Positions 63,286-64,000 of a stretch of DNA of 64,000 nt are shown piece after piece. The translations under genes were made by a program, and so were the position numbers. Numbering within the stretch: position 1 is the stretch's first letter; each line of letters begins with the position of its first letter. The notes below the pieces were generated by a model, which worked only from the letters and a program-made list of their open reading frames with translations, did no database searches and was not told the DNA's origin. The stretch comes from Phaffia rhodozyma (taxonomy: Eukaryota > Basidiomycota > Tremellomycetes > Cystofilobasidiales > Mrakiaceae): the NCBI GenBank assembly GCA_014706385.1, contig JACGZH010000005.1:1794313-1858312 (forward strand), given 5' to 3'.

Positions 63286-63732
63286 TTTTTGTTCGGCCCG
63301 TCTGGGCGGGTGGCGTGGTCGGTGTAGGGTTACTTGCTGTGTCAGTTGCTGTGTTACTTGCTGTGCTACTCATAGGATTACCCGCCACATAGCGTCCGCT
63401 GTTACCCTATGCTGTGTACTCTTTTTTTTTCTTTTTTCTTTTTCCTCTCCCGTTTTTCTTTGTCCTCTTTTTCCTCTTTTTCCCTTCTTTTTTCCCTTCT
63501 TTTTCCCTCTTTTCCCTTTTTCTTTCTTTTTTCTTCTTTTTTTTTCTGTCAACGATAGATGCATCAATATAGAAAGAAGAAAAAGACATATGGCAGAAAG
63601 ACAACAGCATAACAATGGCAACACAGTAAAAAACATAGCGAGACACAACGAGAACACAACGAGAACACAACCATGCAATGCAATGCACCAGCAACACAGT
63701 GTCAACACAACAGAAAGACCAAAACAAAAGAA

Positions 63733-63888
63733 GGCAAAGATCCTCGTAGTCAGACGCCTTACCGCTGGGCCACTCGGCCAGAGCGAATGGGTGGTGGGAC
63801 CACTAGACCAAGACGGGGTTCGAACCCGCGATTTCCTGATGCATACAAGCTGGCAGCCGGCCATGACGACCGTTCCACCATCTTTGCC
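63733..63888 (-). tRNA. tRNA-Arg-ACG: Permuted tRNA-Arg(ACG), unit 4
   Basis: Unit 4 copy of 34664-34819. Although the surrounding spacers carry many indels, both halves, the linker and the leader/trailer helix are unchanged. Confidence 0.82.
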
Positions 63889-64000
63889 TTTAGCTTTCGT
63901 CTGGTTGTGGATGTATGGCCAAGTGGATGTGTGGGCGTTGGCTCGCTAGGGTTATCCGAGGCGGTGGGCGTCGGCCGATCCGTCCGATCGCCCATCGGAT

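Larger units (their letters stand above)
60416..64000 (+). repeat. tRNA array unit 4, partial (cut by window end)
   Basis: Holds the first 13 genes of the unit and continues past the window. Identical to units 2-3 up to about 61277, then collects single-base insertions and deletions that become frequent after about 62890. Confidence 0.95.

Noticed and set aside
31346..64000. tRNA-derived SINE family or CRISPR-like array
   Set aside because: The repeats are 9.7 kb units holding many different, intact tRNA genes; there is no tRNA-unrelated SINE body, no short direct repeat and spacer pattern, and no cas-like gene.

Overview
The window reads as nuclear DNA of an intron-dense basidiomycete yeast-like fungus, probably of the Tremellomycetes. 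Reasons: protein genes broken by many 45-70 nt GT-AG introns, a Zn2Cys6 regulator, fungal permease families, and eukaryotic tRNA genes without encoded CCA, nearly half of them with short introns. The species assignment is inference. Region 1 (1-31345) is ordinary gene-bearing DNA. It opens with the 3' part of a FIG4-type Sac phosphoinositide phosphatase, followed by a tRNA-His. Next comes a five-gene block that reads as an amine-utilisation cluster: a YAT-type amino-acid permease (6780-9548, +), an aldehyde dehydrogenase (10262-12467, -), a Zn2Cys6 regulator (12846-16149, +), a GABA/choline-family permease (16258-18765, -) and a copper amine oxidase (19438-22286, +). Two divergent promoters in this block share a GCGGrTAAAC motif. 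After it come a small unknown ORF, a SET-domain protein with a helical N-terminal part, a small unknown membrane protein, a second tRNA-His and a decayed 430-bp duplication. LTR-like or other dispersed repeats lie beside the permease and beside both tRNA-His genes. Region 2 (31346-64000) is a head-to-tail tandem array of a 9.68-9.70 kb unit: three full copies and a partial fourth that runs off the window. Each unit holds no convincing protein gene but 34 tRNA genes on both strands (21 plus, 13 minus). No isodecoder is repeated apart from the two Met(CAT) genes, initiator and elongator. The unit covers 19 amino acids; only His is absent, and tRNA-His occurs as two dispersed genes just outside. 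At least 16 of the 34 genes have introns of about 10-28 nt. Units are virtually identical apart from simple-repeat length changes, as expected under homogenisation or very recent amplification. One gene per unit, on the minus strand at 34664-34819, is best read as a circularly permuted tRNA-Arg(ACG): the 3' half (anticodon 3' strand, T-arm, acceptor 3' strand) lies upstream of the 5' half (acceptor 5' strand, D-arm, anticodon), with a 25-nt linker between them. The halves pair 7/7 in the acceptor stem and 5/5 in the anticodon stem, and the outer leader and trailer are perfectly complementary over 9 nt. Taken together, a one-of-each tRNA operating set amplified as a block, with a permuted gene inside, is the outstanding feature of the window. 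The last ~2.7 kb shows a rising rate of 1-nt indels against the other units, which looks more like assembly error near a contig end than biology.
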